From Malonomonas rubra DSM 5091 (GTDB lineage: Bacteria > Desulfobacterota > Desulfuromonadia > Desulfuromonadales > Geopsychrobacteraceae), in the NCBI RefSeq assembly GCF_900142125.1, contig NZ_FQZT01000007.1, positions 152,852 to 216,851 of the forward strand: a DNA stretch of 64,000 nucleotides, written 5' to 3'. Below are positions 36,610-44,231 of this stretch, piece by piece. The notes under the pieces were generated by a model. The model had not been told where the DNA came from. It did not search any database and worked only from the letters and a program-made list of their open reading frames with translations. Each line of letters starts with the position of its first letter. The stretch's first letter is position 1. Made by a program: the position numbers and the translations under genes.

Positions 36610-38082
36610 ATGCGCCTGACCGTTAAAATAACCCTGGCTGTTCTCCTCGGCGTCGCGCTGATCTTCTCTATCTACAGCTACTTCTCGATCCAGCGTGAGC
36701 GCGAACAGCTGAAAAAAAGCCTCAGCCGTGAAGCCCGTCATTTGGGTGAAAGCATCCGTGTCATGGTCACCGAGATCTGGCATCAGCGGGGTGAGCGAGA
36801 AGCGATCGCCTTTGTCAATCGTGCCAACCAGGTCCATCGTGAAATGCTGGTCCGCTGGGTCTGGATAGAAGAGGATACTCCGGACACCTTCAGCCCACGG
36901 GTCCCGATCGACAAGCTGGATGAACTTTTCGAGGAGGAAACTGTTGCCTTGCTGGCGGCTTCAGGCGATGGTCGCGACTTCCTCCTCACCTACCTGCCCC
37001 TGTTGATCGATAACGGCAAACGCGTTGGCGCTATCGAGCTGTCTGAATCAATGGAAGAAATGCACGACTACGTCAGTGAAAGCTTGCGCCGTTCAGCAAT
37101 CGTGGTTGGCGCCATGGTGGTGACCAGCCTGTTGCTGGTTGGCACCCTAGGTAGCTTCTGGGTCGGTCGACCGATGCGCCGCCTTCATGCTCAGGCGGAA
37201 CGGATCGGAACCGGAGATTTCAGCACCAGCCTGACTCTTGGGGGAGGCGATGAGTTCTCCGAGCTGGGTCAAACCATCGAGCGGATGCGCGGCCAACTGG
37301 CCGAGGCCAGAGCAGCAGAACAGGCTGCCACCCAGGAAAAAATTGAAGCACTGGAAGAGCTGCGTCACACCGAACGGCTGGCGACCCTCGGCAAACTCTC
37401 CGCCGGCATGGCCCACGAACTGGGAACCCCACTCAACGTCATCAGTGGTCGCGCCAAATTGATCGGCAGCGCCGACCTGCCTCCAGAAGATATTGCCCGT
37501 TCGGCAAAAATTATCGGTGAGCAGGCAGAGCGGATGACCAGCATCATGCGTCAACTACTCAGCTTTGCCCGGCGGGGTGAAACCCGCAAACAGCAGGTCG
37601 AACTGAACAACCTTCTGCGCAGCGTTCTGCCGTTGCTTGAGCCGGCACGCAAAGAACATCAGGTTGAGATCCTGCTGCAAGAAGCCGAACAGCCACTTAA
37701 CGTCAGCGCCGACCCAGGCCAGCTGCAGCAAGTTCTGCTCAATCTGGCTCTCAATGGCATTCAAGCAATGGCAACTGGCGGCACGCTGAAACTCATCGCC
37801 GGGGTCGCTGAAGACATCAAGCCGCCGGACTCGGTTGAGCCCGCCAGTGCCTGGTATTATCTCCAGGTCAGCGACCAGGGCAGCGGGATCAGCGAAGAAG
37901 ACCTGAACCATATCTTTGACCCTTTCTTCACCACCAAAGAGATCGGTCAGGGAACCGGCCTCGGACTGTCGATCGCCTACGGTATCGCCGAAGAACATGG
38001 CGGCTGGATCGATGTCGACAGCAGGTTAAACGAAGGAAGCTGTTTCAAAGTTTATCTGCCGCTTGAAAAGAGTGAGGCATAA
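36610..38082 (+). CDS. Membrane sensor histidine kinase (circuit B)
   Basis: A 490-residue kinase. TM1 (about 6-26), a periplasmic domain of about 130 residues, TM2 (about 158-182), HAMP, a coiled coil (ARAAEQAATQEKIEALEELR), HisKA with H269 in GMAHELGTPLN, and HATPase_c with GTGLGLSI. The periplasmic domain has no recognised fold; it is mostly helical and charged. Its activator gene follows after five bases. Targets predicted from DNA are a periplasmic protease operon and small RNAs, so the signal is likely envelope damage. AGGA precedes the ATG. Confidence 0.93.
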   Translation: MRLTVKITLAVLLGVALIFSIYSYFSIQREREQLKKSLSREARHLGESIRVMVTEIWHQRGEREAIAFVNRANQVHREMLVRWVWIEEDTPDTFSPRVPIDKLDELFEEETVALLAASGDGRDFLLTYLPLLIDNGKRVGAIELSESMEEMHDYVSESLRRSAIVVGAMVVTSLLLVGTLGSFWVGRPMRRLHAQAERIGTGDFSTSLTLGGGDEFSELGQTIERMRGQLAEARAAEQAATQEKIEALEELRHTERLATLGKLSAGMAHELGTPLNVISGRAKLIGSADLPPEDIARSAKIIGEQAERMTSIMRQLLSFARRGETRKQQVELNNLLRSVLPLLEPARKEHQVEILLQEAEQPLNVSADPGQLQQVLLNLALNGIQAMATGGTLKLIAGVAEDIKPPDSVEPASAWYYLQVSDQGSGISEEDLNHIFDPFFTTKEIGQGTGLGLSIAYGIAEEHGGWIDVDSRLNEGSCFKVYLPLEKSEA

Positions 38083-38087
38083 GAATA

Positions 38088-39452
38088 ATGACCGATAGCA
38101 AACTACCAGGCCGAATACTGGTGCTCGACGATGATCAGGCGCTCTGCGAACTGCTCGTCGAGGATTTGAGCCGGCGTGGACACAGCCTGCACAGCGCATT
38201 GCGAGTCGAAGACGCGCGTGAACTGCTGCACAAAGAAGAGATCGATATCGTGCTGACCGACCTGAATATGCCCGGGACCAGCGGTATCGACTTCTGTGCC
38301 GAGCTACAGAAGAACCGACCCGATCTCCCGGTCGTGATCATGACCGCGTTCGGCAGTCTGGAAACCGCCATCGCCGCCCTGCGCGCCGGAGCTTACGATT
38401 TTGTCACCAAGCCGGTTGATCTCGATCTGCTCAGCATCTCTCTCAACCGCGCGCTGCAGCATCGCCACCTGCAGGAAAAAGTCCGCCTGCTAAAGGATCA
38501 GGTTCGGCGCCAGCAGCCTGATGACGAACTTCTGGGTGAAAGCACAGCACTAAAACAGATCAAAGAACAGATTATCCGCATTGCCGGTATCGACACCTCC
38601 GTGCTGATCAGCGGCGAGAGCGGCACCGGCAAGGAACTGGTTGCCCGCGCCCTGCACCGCCAGAGTAATCGTAGTGACGGCCCCTTCGTCGCGATTAACT
38701 GCGCGGCGCTGCCGGAAAGTCTGCTCGAAAGCGAGCTGTTCGGCCACGTCCGCGGGGCCTTCACCGATGCCCGTGAAGCACGTAAAGGCCTGTTCGTCGA
38801 AGCGAGTGGTGGCACCCTGTTCCTCGATGAAATCGGCGAAATGCCGCTGGCGTTGCAGCCCAAGTTGCTGCGCGTGTTGGAGGATCACAAGGTCCGGCCA
38901 CTGGGTGGTGCGCAGGAGATCGACTGCGATGTGCGGGTGGTGGCCGCCAGCCACCGTGACCTCGACGAAGCGGTAGAACAGCAGAGGTTCCGTAGCGACC
39001 TTTATTACCGTCTCAACGTCATCAACCTGCACCTGCCGCCGCTGCGCGAGCGGGGCAACGATATTCTCCTGCTGGCCCTCGCTTTTGTCCGTCAACTCAG
39101 CCAGCAGCTCGGAAAATCGGTCACCGGGCTGGCTCAACCAGCTGCGGCCTGCCTGCTCAATTATCACTGGCCCGGCAACGTCCGTGAGCTGCACAATGTC
39201 ATCGAACGGGCGCTGGCACTGAGCGTCCATGATCTGCTCACCGTCGAGGACCTGCCGGAACAGGTCCGTCACCCGGCCGGTGACGCCCCGCTGCCTGCCA
39301 GGCTGGTCGAGCCGGGCGCTATTTTACCCTTGGAGGAGATGGAACGCCGCTACATCCATCAGGTCCTTGACCAGCTCGACGGCAATCGCACTCTGGCCGC
39401 CAAAGCTCTCGGCGTCGACCGGAAAACCCTTTATCGCAAATTGAAACACTAA
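38088..39452 (+). CDS. NtrC-family sigma54 response regulator (circuit B)
   Basis: A 454-residue activator: receiver (phosphoacceptor Asp in [10 protein letters not shown], Lys in TKPV), AAA+ domain with Walker A GESGTGKE and Walker [10 protein letters not shown], and Fis-type HTH ([19 protein letters not shown]). The sigma54-contact loop reads GAFTDA instead of GAFTGA, a variant found in some natural activators. Two identical sigma54 promoter units with tandem dyads lie immediately downstream and are its most likely targets. This resembles the position of NtrC-type regulators that control a neighbouring stress operon. Confidence 0.94.
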   Translation: MTDSKLPGRILVLDDDQALCELLVEDLSRRGHSLHSALRVEDARELLHKEEIDIVLTDLNMPGTSGIDFCAELQKNRPDLPVVIMTAFGSLETAIAALRAGAYDFVTKPVDLDLLSISLNRALQHRHLQEKVRLLKDQVRRQQPDDELLGESTALKQIKEQIIRIAGIDTSVLISGESGTGKELVARALHRQSNRSDGPFVAINCAALPESLLESELFGHVRGAFTDAREARKGLFVEASGGTLFLDEIGEMPLALQPKLLRVLEDHKVRPLGGAQEIDCDVRVVAASHRDLDEAVEQQRFRSDLYYRLNVINLHLPPLRERGNDILLLALAFVRQLSQQLGKSVTGLAQPAAACLLNYHWPGNVRELHNVIERALALSVHDLLTVEDLPEQVRHPAGDAPLPARLVEPGAILPLEEMERRYIHQVLDQLDGNRTLAAKALGVDRKTLYRKLKH

Positions 39453-39456
39453 TAAC

Positions 39457-39506
39457 GGGGCAATTTGCCCCATTGTGGTCAAATGCCCCATTTTGACACG
39501 CCCTAA
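39457..39506 (+). promoter_or_regulatory. Tandem activator sites upstream of sRNA1 (circuit B)
   Basis: Site 1 GGGGCAATTTGCCCC (39457-39471) is a perfect dyad with seven-base arms. Site 2 GTGGTCAAATGCCCC (39475-39489) keeps the right arm. GCCCTAA (39500-39506) is a possible third half-site. Centres of sites 1 and 2 are 18 bases apart. Distances to the -24 box are 62, 44 and 33 bases, identical to the second unit. Confidence 0.8.
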
Positions 39507-39532
39507 CTCCCTGATTTCACGCAAAACCATCT

Positions 39533-39547
39533 TGGCACGCTGATTGC
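39533..39547 (+). promoter_or_regulatory. Sigma54 promoter of sRNA1
   Basis: TGGCAC, five bases (GCTGA), TTGC: a full consensus match. The predicted start is near 39558, in a gap with no protein gene, which points to a non-coding transcript. Confidence 0.88.
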
Positions 39548-39557
39548 TAATTAATAG

Positions 39558-39677
39558 TGTCAACAAGCAATCCTGACTTGCCGTCCTGCTCAGCGACAAG
39601 TCGGGGTTCAACGAGTGGGCGTTACCTCCAACGCATGAAAGCGGGGAACTTCAGCAGGGTTCCCCGCTTTCTTATTT
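39558..39677 (+). ncRNA. Predicted sigma54-dependent small RNA 1
   Basis: About 115-120 nt between a consensus sigma54 promoter and a strong terminator, without a credible open frame. Three hairpins are predicted. H1 at 39575-39602 has arms GACTTGCCG and CGACAAGTC with loop TCCTGCTCAG. H2 at 39619-39634 has arms GCGTT and AACGC with loop ACCTCC. H3 is the terminator at 39637-39671. The H2 loop is an anti-Shine-Dalgarno sequence. Loops of H1 (CCTGCT) and H3 (AGCAGG) are complementary. All three loops recur in sRNA2. Not matched to any family I know. Confidence 0.75.
39637..39677 (+). terminator. Terminator of sRNA1
   Basis: A perfect 13-base stem (GAAAGCGGGGAAC with GTTCCCCGCTTTC) encloses the loop TTCAGCAGG, followed by a T-rich tail. 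Confidence 0.9.
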
Positions 39678-39732
39678 CCCACCCCAAGCAATCCCACAGT
39701 CTTCCTGGAATGAAAAACACAGTTATTGATTC

Positions 39733-39782
39733 GGGGCATTTTGCCCCATAGTGGCACTTTGCCCCAAGCAGAAATGCCCTAA
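39733..39782 (+). promoter_or_regulatory. Tandem activator sites upstream of receiver-degP operon (circuit B)
   Basis: Site 1 GGGGCATTTTGCCCC (39733-39747), site 2 GTGGCACTTTGCCCC (39751-39765) and half-site GCCCTAA (39776-39782). Spacing between sites and to the promoter is the same, base for base, as in the unit at 39457-39506, although the intervening sequence differs. Confidence 0.82.
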
Positions 39783-39808
39783 ATCTGCGATTTTTCTGAA
39801 TCGTAAAT

Positions 39809-39823
39809 TGGCACGCTGGTTGC
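39809..39823 (+). promoter_or_regulatory. Sigma54 promoter of receiver-degP operon
   Basis: TGGCAC, five bases (GCTGG), TTGC: full consensus. The start is predicted near 39835, about 30 bases before the receiver gene ATG. Confidence 0.9.
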
Positions 39824-39865
39824 GAAAGAGAAATTGTAAAACCATAACCAATGGAGAAAATTTTG

Positions 39866-40288
39866 ATGGAAGCTGTCTGTCTCGACACTCATCCACACAT
39901 CCTGCTTGCTGAGGATGACGAAGCGCTACGCGAACTTCTCGATTTTGCCCTGACCCGTGCCGGTTACCTGGTCACCTGCTGTACCAATGGTCTCGATCTG
40001 CTGGAGCGATTGGAAGAAGGCGATCCCTTCGACCTGATCATCAGCGATCTGCGCATGCCCGCACTCACTGGCCTGGAGGTCCTCGAGACTCAATTGGAAA
40101 AGCGGCATCAAACTCCCTTTATCTGCATGACTGCATTCGGCGACCGTAAAACTCACGAACAGGCAAGAAGCCTGGGCGCAGCCGCGACAATCGACAAACC
40201 CTTTGATCTCGACAAAATGATCGAACTTGTGCAGGACACCAGCCTCCGCAATCCCAAAACTTCCCAAACCACAGGAGTCGAAAAATGA
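39866..40288 (+). CDS. Single-domain response regulator, CheY-like
   Basis: A 140-residue receiver with acidic pair in LLAEDDE, phosphoacceptor Asp in LIISDLRMP, Thr in CMTAFG and Lys in DKPFD; all active-site residues are present. No output domain. It could act as a phosphate sink or partner for the circuit B kinase, limiting the response. ATG 39866 has GGAG eight bases upstream and is preferred over ATG 39851. Its stop overlaps the degP start as ATGA, so the two are translationally coupled. Confidence 0.88.
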   Translation: MEAVCLDTHPHILLAEDDEALRELLDFALTRAGYLVTCCTNGLDLLERLEEGDPFDLIISDLRMPALTGLEVLETQLEKRHQTPFICMTAFGDRKTHEQARSLGAAATIDKPFDLDKMIELVQDTSLRNPKTSQTTGVEK

Positions 40289-41730
40289 AACTCTCTAAAC
40301 TGCTTTTATTATTTTTTGCTTCCCTGCTGCTTGTCACCGCCGGCGGAACAACGTTGCTGGCACAGGATGAAGGTATCTCCGCCCTGCGCGAGTCAGGCAA
40401 GGCTTTTCGCAGTGTCGCCAAGCAAGTCTCTCCTGCCGTTGTGTATATCCAGGTAGAAAAAGAGGTCGAGCAGCAGCAGATGAACAACCCGTTCGGCAAC
40501 TCGCCTTTTGGCGATGAATTCTTCCGCCGTTTCTTCGGCCAACCAAGCCCGAAACAGAACCCGCATGGCCAGACGAAAAAACGCCAGTCGATGGGGCAGG
40601 GATCCGGTTTTATCATCTCCGCCGACGGCTATATCATGACCAATAACCATGTCGTTGGCGATGCCGACAAGGTCACTGTACAGCTGCTTGACGGTCGCGA
40701 ATTCACAGCCAAGACCATAGGTACCGATCCGCCAACCGATGTCGCTTTGATCAAAATCGAAGCGGATGAGAAGCTACCCTTCATTCCACTGGGCGACTCC
40801 GACAAGATGGAAGTCGGCGACTGGGTGCTGGCATTCGGTAACCCGTTTGGCCTTTCTCACACGCTGACAGCTGGAATCGTCAGTGCCAAGGGGCGTAGTG
40901 GCATTGGCCTGACCGACTATGAAAACTTTATCCAGACCGACGCAGCGATCAACCCCGGCAATTCCGGCGGCCCCTTAGTCAATCTCGACGGTGAAGCGAT
41001 CGGCATGAATACCGCTATCTTCAGCCGCAGCGGCGGCTACATGGGCATAGGCTTCGCCATTCCGATCAACATGGTGAAAAACATCCGTGAGCAACTGGTT
41101 GAGCATGGCAGCGTCACCCGCGGTCGGCTCGGTGTTTACATACAGGATATCGATCAGGACCTGGCCGATTCTTTCGATCTTGAACAGACCGACGGCATCC
41201 TCGTCGCACAGGTGATAGAGGACTCACCGGCGGAAAAAGCAGGACTGGAGCAGGGGGATGTCATCCTCAAGTTGAACGGAGAAACGGTAAACAAGGTTGC
41301 CAAGTTCCGTAACACGATCGCGCTGACTCGCCCCGGCACGGATGTCAAACTGCTGATTCTGCGGGATGGCAAGAAGAAAACCGTCAAGGTCACAATCGGC
41401 TCGCTGGAAACCGACGAAAAAGGTCAGCCGGTCAGTGCAGACAAACTGCCGAAACTGGGCATGAGCCTGCAAAAGCTGACTGATGACCTGGCCGAACAGT
41501 TCGGCTACGAAGGGGCCAAAGGTGTTCTGGTCACCGCGGTAGAAGCAGACTCGATCGCCGCTCGTGCTGGAATCAAGCGAGGCGACCTGATCGAAGAGGT
41601 CAACCGCAAGCCTGTCTCTGAGGCTCACCAGGTGAAAAAGCTGATCAAGGAATCGGAAAAGAAGACTGTTCTGCTGCTTGTGCGGCAAGGAGACGCCAGT
41701 CGTTATCTGGCGCTCAAACTGAGCGACTAA
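40285..41730 (+). CDS. degP: DegP/HtrA-family periplasmic serine protease (Do)
   Basis: Protease and chaperone for misfolded envelope proteins. The 481-residue precursor has a signal peptide (LLLLFFASLLLVTAGGTTLLA), a trypsin-like domain with triad His122 (TNNHVV), Asp152 (TDVALI) and Ser227 (NSGGP), and two PDZ domains in the C-terminal half. The Gly/Met/Asn-rich loop after residue 50 matches the Q-linker/LA loop of DegP. CAGGAG precedes the ATG. Control by a sigma54 promoter is unusual: in enterobacteria degP depends on sigmaE and Cpx. A small RNA-like element forms its 3' untranslated region. Confidence 0.95.
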   Translation: MKLSKLLLLFFASLLLVTAGGTTLLAQDEGISALRESGKAFRSVAKQVSPAVVYIQVEKEVEQQQMNNPFGNSPFGDEFFRRFFGQPSPKQNPHGQTKKRQSMGQGSGFIISADGYIMTNNHVVGDADKVTVQLLDGREFTAKTIGTDPPTDVALIKIEADEKLPFIPLGDSDKMEVGDWVLAFGNPFGLSHTLTAGIVSAKGRSGIGLTDYENFIQTDAAINPGNSGGPLVNLDGEAIGMNTAIFSRSGGYMGIGFAIPINMVKNIREQLVEHGSVTRGRLGVYIQDIDQDLADSFDLEQTDGILVAQVIEDSPAEKAGLEQGDVILKLNGETVNKVAKFRNTIALTRPGTDVKLLILRDGKKKTVKVTIGSLETDEKGQPVSADKLPKLGMSLQKLTDDLAEQFGYEGAKGVLVTAVEADSIAARAGIKRGDLIEEVNRKPVSEAHQVKKLIKESEKKTVLLLVRQGDASRYLALKLSD

Positions 41731-41842
41731 TCTACCGGCTCCGTCGCCGTTCTGCTCAGCGGCGGCGGAGTTCCACAGCATTCCATGAACGTTACCTCCA
41801 ACGCTCAAATCCGGGGAACCACAGCAGGGTTCCCCTTTTTTT
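41731..41842 (+). ncRNA. Predicted small RNA 2, in the degP 3' untranslated region
   Basis: About 110 nt after the degP stop with the same three hairpins as sRNA1. H1 at 41739-41770 has arms CTCCGTCGCCG and CGGCGGCGGAG and loop TTCTGCTCAG. H2 at 41790-41803 has arms CGTT and AACG and loop ACCTCC. H3 is the terminator with loop CACAGCAGG. Loops are conserved while the H1 stem has changed on both sides, which supports real structure. No separate promoter is evident, so it is probably cut from, or carried by, the degP mRNA. Confidence 0.68.
41813..41842 (+). terminator. Terminator of degP operon/sRNA2
   Basis: GGGGAAC pairs with GTTCCCC around the loop CACAGCAGG, followed by seven T. Confidence 0.92.
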
Positions 41843-41895
41843 GTTCTCTTTTCAGGCTAAAATATAGAATCGAATTATCGCTTCAAAGGAAGAGA

Positions 41896-42762
41896 GTGAA
41901 ATCGGTACAATATAAATTTCCTTCACCGCTTGTTTGGCTTCTGCTGCTTCTACTTTCAGGCTGTGCAATTCAGCAAGGACACGGCCCTGAGCAGAGATAC
42001 CTGCAGCAACTTGAGGGCAAATCTGCCTCTGGTGATGCCGAGAGTCAGTACCAGTTGGGTCTACACTACAGTACCAGCGCTAAATGGACCTGGGATAAGT
42101 GGCGGGCTCATGGGTATTTCAAAAAGGCGGCTGCAGCTGGACATGTTGATGCCCAGTACATGTTGGCAATGGGGCTTCTCGTTGGCAGGGGAACACTGCA
42201 GGATCAACCCGCGGCCGTTGCCTGGCTGGAACGTGCCGCGAACAAAGGACACGCTCGGGCGCAATATCAACTGGCCCAGGCTTTCCTGAATGGCACCGGC
42301 ACTGAAAAAGAGACTGTATGGGGGCGCTACTGGCTCGAACAAGCAGCGTGGGCAGGACATGCCGAAGGGCAGCTTTTACTCGCAGCGCTTTTCAGTAAAG
42401 GGATCGGTGGCAAAAAGAATCTATCGGAAGCCTGGCATTGGCTGAAAAGGTCTGAACTATCCGGCAATAAGCTGGCCGCCAAAGCCCTGCGACAGACAGA
42501 AAACTTCTCTGGTCAATCGATAAAAATCGGGGAGAACCTGTTCCTGAAAACCTCACGCAAAGACCTGGACGGGCTATTCCTTACTCCCAAAATTCGTTAC
42601 CTGCAAACGATGCTGAACTTTCGTGGCTTTTCCGCAGGAACTGAAGACGGAGAAGATGGTCCGAAAACGCAAAATGCACTGAAAAACTACCGGATAAAAA
42701 ACAAAATGCCGCACAGCAGTTCCCTCAATGAAACAATGGAACAGCTGCGCGGCAAAAAATAA
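41896..42762 (+). CDS. Sel1-repeat lipoprotein with C-terminal peptidoglycan-binding-like domain
   Basis: A 288-residue lipoprotein: short signal, lipobox LLLLSGC with Cys near residue 22, then four to five Sel1-like repeats (DAESQYQLGLHY, DAQYMLAMGLLVGRG, ARAQYQLAQAFLNGTG, AEGQLLLAALFSKGIG). The C-terminal IRYLQTMLNFRGFSAGTEDGEDGPKT region resembles a peptidoglycan-binding domain (LQxxLxxxGF...DGxxGPxT). The start is GTG 41896 with AAGGAAGAG upstream; the open frame extends upstream only through the degP terminator. It may recruit partners at the cell wall and fits an envelope-stress neighbourhood, though it has its own promoter or depends on read-through. Confidence 0.82.
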   Translation: MKSVQYKFPSPLVWLLLLLLSGCAIQQGHGPEQRYLQQLEGKSASGDAESQYQLGLHYSTSAKWTWDKWRAHGYFKKAAAAGHVDAQYMLAMGLLVGRGTLQDQPAAVAWLERAANKGHARAQYQLAQAFLNGTGTEKETVWGRYWLEQAAWAGHAEGQLLLAALFSKGIGGKKNLSEAWHWLKRSELSGNKLAAKALRQTENFSGQSIKIGENLFLKTSRKDLDGLFLTPKIRYLQTMLNFRGFSAGTEDGEDGPKTQNALKNYRIKNKMPHSSSLNETMEQLRGKK

Positions 42763-42780
42763 ACCGACATACTTTGAGCA

Positions 42781-43389
42781 CTACAGAGCGGCTGCCGCTT
42801 CTTCGGTTCCTTCGTCTATCCCCAACAGGTCATTAACGGCTTGGGCAACATCCTGATCAACATCTTTGTTTGCTGCTGCAGCAAGAGTTTCCATTTCAGC
42901 CTGAACGGCAACTTCGACAGCTGTCAAGGCAGCGTCGAGCTCCGCTTGTGGAGTCGAGGGATCACTCTGCAATGCCTCCAGTTGGCTTTGTGCATCCATC
43001 CGACCATAAACAGCTGCTTCATATGCGGCAATACGTCCAACAGCGGAGTTCGGTGAAGCGTTAGCTCGTGCGGTTGCAGACGCATGCGCTGCGTTCAAGC
43101 GTCCTAATTTGCTCGCGCTTGCAATGTTTTTTTCGGCTTTACCCAGCGAGCCGCTCTCTTTTGCTGCGCCTAAGCCATTACCGTGCGAAGGCCCATGTGA
43201 GTGGCCATTACTATTCCCTACCCCGTTGCCATTGCCACCACCATTTCCGTTACCGTTACCATTGCCATTGCCGCCCTTGGCAAAGGCATCTGCTGTGACC
43301 AGCTTTCCGGTATCGAAGCTAAGCGAGTATGGCGCTAGAACGAATAGAGCGAAAAGAAACAGACAAAATATTTTGCGTAAGCTCATCAT
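42781..43389 (-). CDS. Secreted Gly-Asn-rich low-complexity protein
   Basis: A 202-residue exported protein with signal peptide (IFCLFLFALFVLAPYSLS), then a Gly-Asn run (GNGNGNGNGG and variants, residues about 40-62), a His/Gly/Ser stretch and a helical Ala-rich C-terminal half beginning NAAHASATARANA. The family occurs widely in proteobacteria but I know of no assigned function. The repeat could bind metals or give flexibility. GGAGGTG precedes the ATG (43389 or 43386). Confidence 0.75.
   Translation of the reverse strand: MMSLRKIFCLFLFALFVLAPYSLSFDTGKLVTADAFAKGGNGNGNGNGNGGGNGNGVGNSNGHSHGPSHGNGLGAAKESGSLGKAEKNIASASKLGRLNAAHASATARANASPNSAVGRIAAYEAAVYGRMDAQSQLEALQSDPSTPQAELDAALTAVEVAVQAEMETLAAAANKDVDQDVAQAVNDLLGIDEGTEEAAAAL
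43228..43283 (-). repeat. GGN-AAC-type tandem codon repeat
   Basis: Short tandem units encoding Gly-Asn within the preceding gene. The repeats are imperfect at third positions, which suggests selection for the protein rather than recent slippage. Confidence 0.6.
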
Positions 43390-43566
43390 AATTACACCTC
43401 CATTCGATCATTTAAACACAACATCTTGATGCGAGCAACTGCTTGATTTTGAAGAATTAATTTATTCAAACCCTAGAAATCAAAACATACTGCTGCGAAT
43501 TGACTCCCTCCTCTGCACATGTTAAGCAGCTAATATATACGTCCATTTACCGGAAAGATATAAGGT

Positions 43567-44139
43567 ATGAGTAATCGAAAATTTGATGCAAAAAAACTGC
43601 AGAAGCTGAACAACCCGCAGCGCTTGAAGGATATTCCTCCACAGATAATCAGTAACAGGCTTATCAATAAAAACCCACGAACACTGATAGAAATCGGTGC
43701 AGGTACGGCTTTTTTCTGCATCGCATTTCTGCAGCACTGTAAGCCGGACAGTATCTACGCATGTGACCTGTCCGCCACCATGATCGACTGGATGCAGGAA
43801 AACGTGGCCCCCAAGTACCCTGCGATTATTCCGGTAAAAACTGACGAAGACCGAATTCCTCTGGCCGGGGCTGCAGCAGACCTGCTTTTCATGATCAACC
43901 TGCACCACGAACTGGAGCAACCGGAGAAGTCGTTACACGAGGCTTATCGCCTGCTGAAACCGGGCGGGGAAATCTTTATCGTCGACTGGAAAAAACAGGG
44001 TATGCCCGAGGGGCCACCGGAAGAGATCCGCTGCACAACAGAAGAGGTTAAAAATCAGCTGCAAAAAACTGGCTTCAAGCAACTCAGGGTCTGTGACGAT
44101 CTGGCGAAACACTTTCTGCTTGTGGGACAAAAAGACTGA
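43567..44139 (+). CDS. Class I SAM-dependent methyltransferase
   Basis: A 190-residue Rossmann-fold methyltransferase. SAM motif I LIEIGAGTAFF, acidic residue in YACDLSATM (motif II), and LKPGGEIFIVDW (post II/III) are clear. This UbiE/COQ5-like group methylates small molecules; substrate unknown. AAGG precedes the ATG. It is divergent from the Gly-Asn-rich protein gene and ends before a terminator. Confidence 0.88.
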   Translation: MSNRKFDAKKLQKLNNPQRLKDIPPQIISNRLINKNPRTLIEIGAGTAFFCIAFLQHCKPDSIYACDLSATMIDWMQENVAPKYPAIIPVKTDEDRIPLAGAAADLLFMINLHHELEQPEKSLHEAYRLLKPGGEIFIVDWKKQGMPEGPPEEIRCTTEEVKNQLQKTGFKQLRVCDDLAKHFLLVGQKD

Positions 44140-44186
44140 TCAGTTGCCAGCTGAAAGTGAAAAGATCTTTTGCCGCGTTCACCTGC

Positions 44187-44231
44187 AACCGCGCCGCCCG
44201 TTATCAAACGAACGGCGCGGTTCTGTTTTTT
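44187..44231 (+). terminator. Terminator after the methyltransferase
   Basis: ACCGCGCCG pairs with CGGCGCGGT, with a further GTT/AAC inner pairing, followed by TTCTGTTTTTT. It lies between convergent genes; the T-run serves the plus strand. Confidence 0.75.

Noticed and set aside
42781..43389. CRISPR or DNA repeat array in the Gly-Asn-coding region
   Set aside because: The repeat is a short in-frame codon repeat within one gene with no spacers.
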